Positions 61,795 through 64,000 of a DNA stretch of 64,000 nt are shown piece after piece (within the stretch, counting starts at the first letter, position 1; every line of letters begins with the position of its first letter). This DNA comes from Agarilytica sp045430345. Lineage in GTDB: Bacteria; Pseudomonadota; Gammaproteobacteria; Pseudomonadales; Cellvibrionaceae. The DNA lies in NCBI GenBank assembly GCA_045430345.1, contig JAILXT010000002.1:310001-374000 (forward strand). The letters run 5' to 3'. The position numbers and the translations under genes are program-made. The notes below the pieces were generated by a model. It did no database searches and was not told where the DNA came from. It worked only from the letters and a program-made list of their open reading frames with translations.

Positions 61795-63207
61795 ATGAGT
61801 AGCGGACGTATCGTACAAATTATTGGCGGAGTAATTGACGTGGAATTTCCACGCGACTCTGTACCCAAGGTATACGACGCATTGACAGTGGTTGGTAAAG
61901 AGCTAACCCTAGAAGTGCAACAACAGTTGGGTGACGGTGTTGTCCGCGCGATTGCGATGGGTGGTTCAGAAGGTATCAGCCGCGGCTTGGAAGTGGAAAA
62001 CACTAAAGCGCCTGTTTCTGTTCCTGTTGGTACAGAAACCCTCGGTCGAATCATGGACGTTTTGGGTAACCCAATTGATGAGTGTGGCCCAATTGGTGAA
62101 AAAGAGCGTGCTTCTATTCACCGTAAAGCGCCTTCTTATGATGAGTTATCTGCAAGTACCGATCTTCTTGCAACCGGCATTAAAGTAATCGACTTGGTGT
62201 GTCCTTTCGCTAAGGGCGGTAAAGTTGGTCTATTCGGTGGTGCGGGTGTTGGTAAAACCGTAAACATGATGGAATTGATTAACAACATCGCAACGGCTCA
62301 CAGTGGTTTGTCTGTATTCGCTGGTGTTGGTGAGCGTACTCGTGAGGGTAATGACTTCTATCATGAGATGCAGGAAGCGGGCGTTGTAAATGTCGATAAA
62401 TTCGACGAGTCTAAAGTGGCCATGGTTTACGGTCAGATGAATGAGCCCCCCGGTAACCGTTTGCGTGTTGCGTTGACAGGTTTAACCATGGCTGAAAAAT
62501 TCCGTGACGATGGTAAGGACGTTCTTTTGTTCGTTGATAACATTTATCGTTACACGCTTGCGGGTACTGAAGTATCGGCACTTCTCGGTCGTATGCCTTC
62601 AGCGGTGGGTTACCAGCCTACACTTGCAGAAGAAATGGGTGTGCTTCAGGAGCGTATTACGTCAACTAAGACGGGTTCAATTACGTCTATCCAAGCGGTA
62701 TACGTACCTGCGGATGACTTGACCGATCCATCGCCAGCAACAACATTTGCTCACTTGGATTCAACCGTTGTACTTTCGCGTGATATCGCGGCAAAAGGTA
62801 TTTACCCAGCGATTGATCCGCTTGATTCAACTTCGCGTCAGCTTGACCCACTTATTATTGGTCAAGAGCATTATGACGTTGCGCGTGGTGTTCAGTCAGT
62901 ACTTCAGCGCTATAAAGAATTGAAAGATATTATCGCGATCTTGGGTATGGATGAGCTTTCTGAAGAAGATAAGCAAACCGTAAACCGTGCTCGTAAAATT
63001 GAGCGTTTCTTATCTCAGCCGTTTAACGTTGCGAAAGTATTTACCGGCCAAGACGGTAAGATCGTACCTTTGAAAGACACCATCTCTAGCTTTAAAGGTT
63101 TGTTAGAGGGTGAGTACGATCACCTTCCTGAGCAAGCGTTTTACATGGTTGGCGGTATCGAAGAAGCGATCGAAAAAGCCAAGAAAATTGCTGAGAAAGC
63201 GGCGTAA
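61795..63207 (+). CDS. atpD: ATP synthase F1 subunit beta
   Basis: 470 residues, full length. Catalytic subunit with Walker A GGAGVGKT, GERTREGNDFYHEM and the Walker B region DVLLFVDNIYRY. GAGGAAG ribosome site. It has the Asn form of the DNI-Y motif common in gammaproteobacteria. Confidence 0.99.
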   Translation: MSSGRIVQIIGGVIDVEFPRDSVPKVYDALTVVGKELTLEVQQQLGDGVVRAIAMGGSEGISRGLEVENTKAPVSVPVGTETLGRIMDVLGNPIDECGPIGEKERASIHRKAPSYDELSASTDLLATGIKVIDLVCPFAKGGKVGLFGGAGVGKTVNMMELINNIATAHSGLSVFAGVGERTREGNDFYHEMQEAGVVNVDKFDESKVAMVYGQMNEPPGNRLRVALTGLTMAEKFRDDGKDVLLFVDNIYRYTLAGTEVSALLGRMPSAVGYQPTLAEEMGVLQERITSTKTGSITSIQAVYVPADDLTDPSPATTFAHLDSTVVLSRDIAAKGIYPAIDPLDSTSRQLDPLIIGQEHYDVARGVQSVLQRYKELKDIIAILGMDELSEEDKQTVNRARKIERFLSQPFNVAKVFTGQDGKIVPLKDTISSFKGLLEGEYDHLPEQAFYMVGGIEEAIEKAKKIAEKAA

Positions 63208-63263
63208 GTCATTCGGTAAGAACATTACGTGAGAATACCGCGTAATAAATAGGTGAGATAATT

Positions 63264-63689
63264 ATGGCTATGACAGTACATTGCGATATCGTCAGCGCAG
63301 AGCAAGCAATCTTTTCCGGCTTAGTCGAATTGATTGTTGCTAACGCGACTGAGGGTGAAGTGGGTATCGAGTACGGCCACGCGCCTTTTCTTTCCGGTTT
63401 GAAGCCTGGACCAGTTCGGGTAAAAAAACAAAACGGCGAAGAAGAAGTCTATTATGTGTCGGGAGGCTATTTAGAAGTACAGCCACATTCCGTCACAGTA
63501 CTTGCTGACACAGCATTACGTGAAGGCGAGATGGACGAAGAAGCGGCACAGGCAGCGGTTCAGCAAGCGGAACAAGCGCTTAAAGATCAGCCTGAAGGTA
63601 TGGATTACTCGCGTGCAGCGGCTCAGCTTGCTGAAGCGGCAGCGCAGTTACGCACTTTGCGTGCGATTCGTAAAAAGCTTAGCAAGTAA
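63264..63689 (+). CDS. atpC: ATP synthase F1 subunit epsilon
   Basis: 141 residues. A beta-sandwich N-terminal domain (MTVHCDIVSAEQAIFSG, LKPGPVRVKKQNGEEEVYYVSGG) and a C-terminal helical hairpin that can inhibit ATP hydrolysis. AGGTGA ribosome site. It is the last gene of the operon, with a strong terminator 27 bp downstream. Confidence 0.98.
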   Translation: MAMTVHCDIVSAEQAIFSGLVELIVANATEGEVGIEYGHAPFLSGLKPGPVRVKKQNGEEEVYYVSGGYLEVQPHSVTVLADTALREGEMDEEAAQAAVQQAEQALKDQPEGMDYSRAAAQLAEAAAQLRTLRAIRKKLSK

Positions 63690-63716
63690 GCAATACCTTG
63701 TGCGAACGAACTCGGA

Positions 63717-63740
63717 GGGTAGCCTAGGCTACCCTTTTTT
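63717..63740 (+). terminator. Rho-independent terminator of the atp operon
   Basis: GGGTAGC (63717-63723) and GCTACCC (63728-63734) form a 7 bp stem with a CTAG loop, followed by six T. It sits 27 bp after atpC, so glmU is expected to have its own promoter in the following 80 bp. Confidence 0.92.
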
Positions 63741-63820
63741 GTGCGTGCAGTTTATATTCTGTTATCGGCGCGTGTATTATTTTCACGCCGCTACACCGAA
63801 CTCATAATCTAGGTTTTACT

Positions 63821-64000
63821 ATGTTGGAAATTACTATTCTCGCCGCCGGTAAAGGCACGCGTATGCGCTCAAACTTACCCAAAGTGTTACATACACTCGC
63901 TGGTAAGCCCTTTTTGCAGCATGTACTTGATCGTGCAGAAGAGCTGGGCTCAAAAAGCACTTCCGTTATTGTTGGTCATGGCGCTGAAGCGGTTAGAGAA
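63821..64000 (+). CDS. glmU: Bifunctional UDP-GlcNAc pyrophosphorylase, partial
   Basis: The first 60 codons only; the gene runs off the window. GlmU makes UDP-N-acetylglucosamine for peptidoglycan and LPS. The nucleotidyltransferase loop LAAGKGTRMRSNLPKVLHTLAG is intact and diagnostic. Position right after atpC is the usual order in Pseudomonadales and relatives. Confidence 0.95.
   Translation, partial: MLEITILAAGKGTRMRSNLPKVLHTLAGKPFLQHVLDRAEELGSKSTSVIVGHGAEAVRE

Noticed and set aside
1..64000. CRISPR arrays, tRNA or rRNA genes, insertion sequences, prophage, integron attC sites
   Set aside because: No regularly spaced repeats, no cloverleaf or rRNA-like stretches, no transposase or integrase frames were found on reading both strands.

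Overview
The window reads as a contiguous piece of a marine-type gammaproteobacterial chromosome. GC content is moderate, genes are densely packed, and the atpIBEFHAGDC-glmU order is the one seen in Pseudomonadales and Cellvibrionales. A full type II secretion operon, many exported TPR proteins, beta-barrels and lipoproteins, and LexA-type SOS control of a YebG homologue all fit a Cellvibrionales-like Gram-negative. The species cannot be fixed from sequence alone. I see no rRNA, tRNA, CRISPR array, IS element or prophage.

Layout. (1) 4-549, minus: a small acidic-tailed unknown. (2) 839-13535, plus: gspCDEFGHIJKLMN encoding the type II secretion machine, followed 28 nt later by a periplasmic ApbE flavin transferase. 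(3) 13858-23684, plus: nine tightly packed, partly overlapping genes for an envelope machine of unknown job. It has an exported coiled protein, three TPR proteins (two of them lipoproteins), a small acidic exported protein, one TolQ/ExbB, two ExbD/TolR and a TonB-like protein with an AgmX/PglI-type C-terminus. The parts list resembles the Agl-Glt motility machine of Myxococcus. (4) 23846-27325: a sterol-desaturase-family hydroxylase and two tandem GntP permeases. (5) 27614-28463: a small periplasmic protein with a TonB-box-like motif and an SOS-type yebG. (6) 28669-32730, minus: YfaZ, DUF3570, a DUF4266 lipoprotein with a GGGGCGCN tail, a TlpA thioredoxin, and two beta-barrel proteins, one with an SH3 domain. 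(7) 32989-42439: a divergent cluster of surface c-type cytochrome-like proteins. An HzsA-related di-haem lipoprotein lies on the minus strand; on the plus strand are a mono-haem protein, a LamG lipoprotein with a duplicated haem module, and a Tat-exported protein. The promoter region between them carries repeated TGAC-N7-GTCA palindromes. (8) 42603-56000: ordinary and accessory genes, namely an HpaR-type MarR regulator, a decayed aquaporin, tex, a long chemoreceptor, an SMI1/KNR4 orphan, a soluble hybrid kinase, an AlkC-type DNA glycosylase, and a two-gene exported metalloprotease-like locus. (9) 56363-63740: the F1Fo ATP synthase operon with a sigma70-type promoter and a clear terminator, then the start of glmU.

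The two stretches most worth attention as little-described systems are the TolQR/TPR/AgmX operon (13.9-23.7 kb) and the adjoining exported redox region (28.7-42.4 kb). In the latter, cytochrome-like surface proteins sit beside a TlpA/DUF4266/DUF3570 cluster. Functions given for both are inference from composition and gene order.
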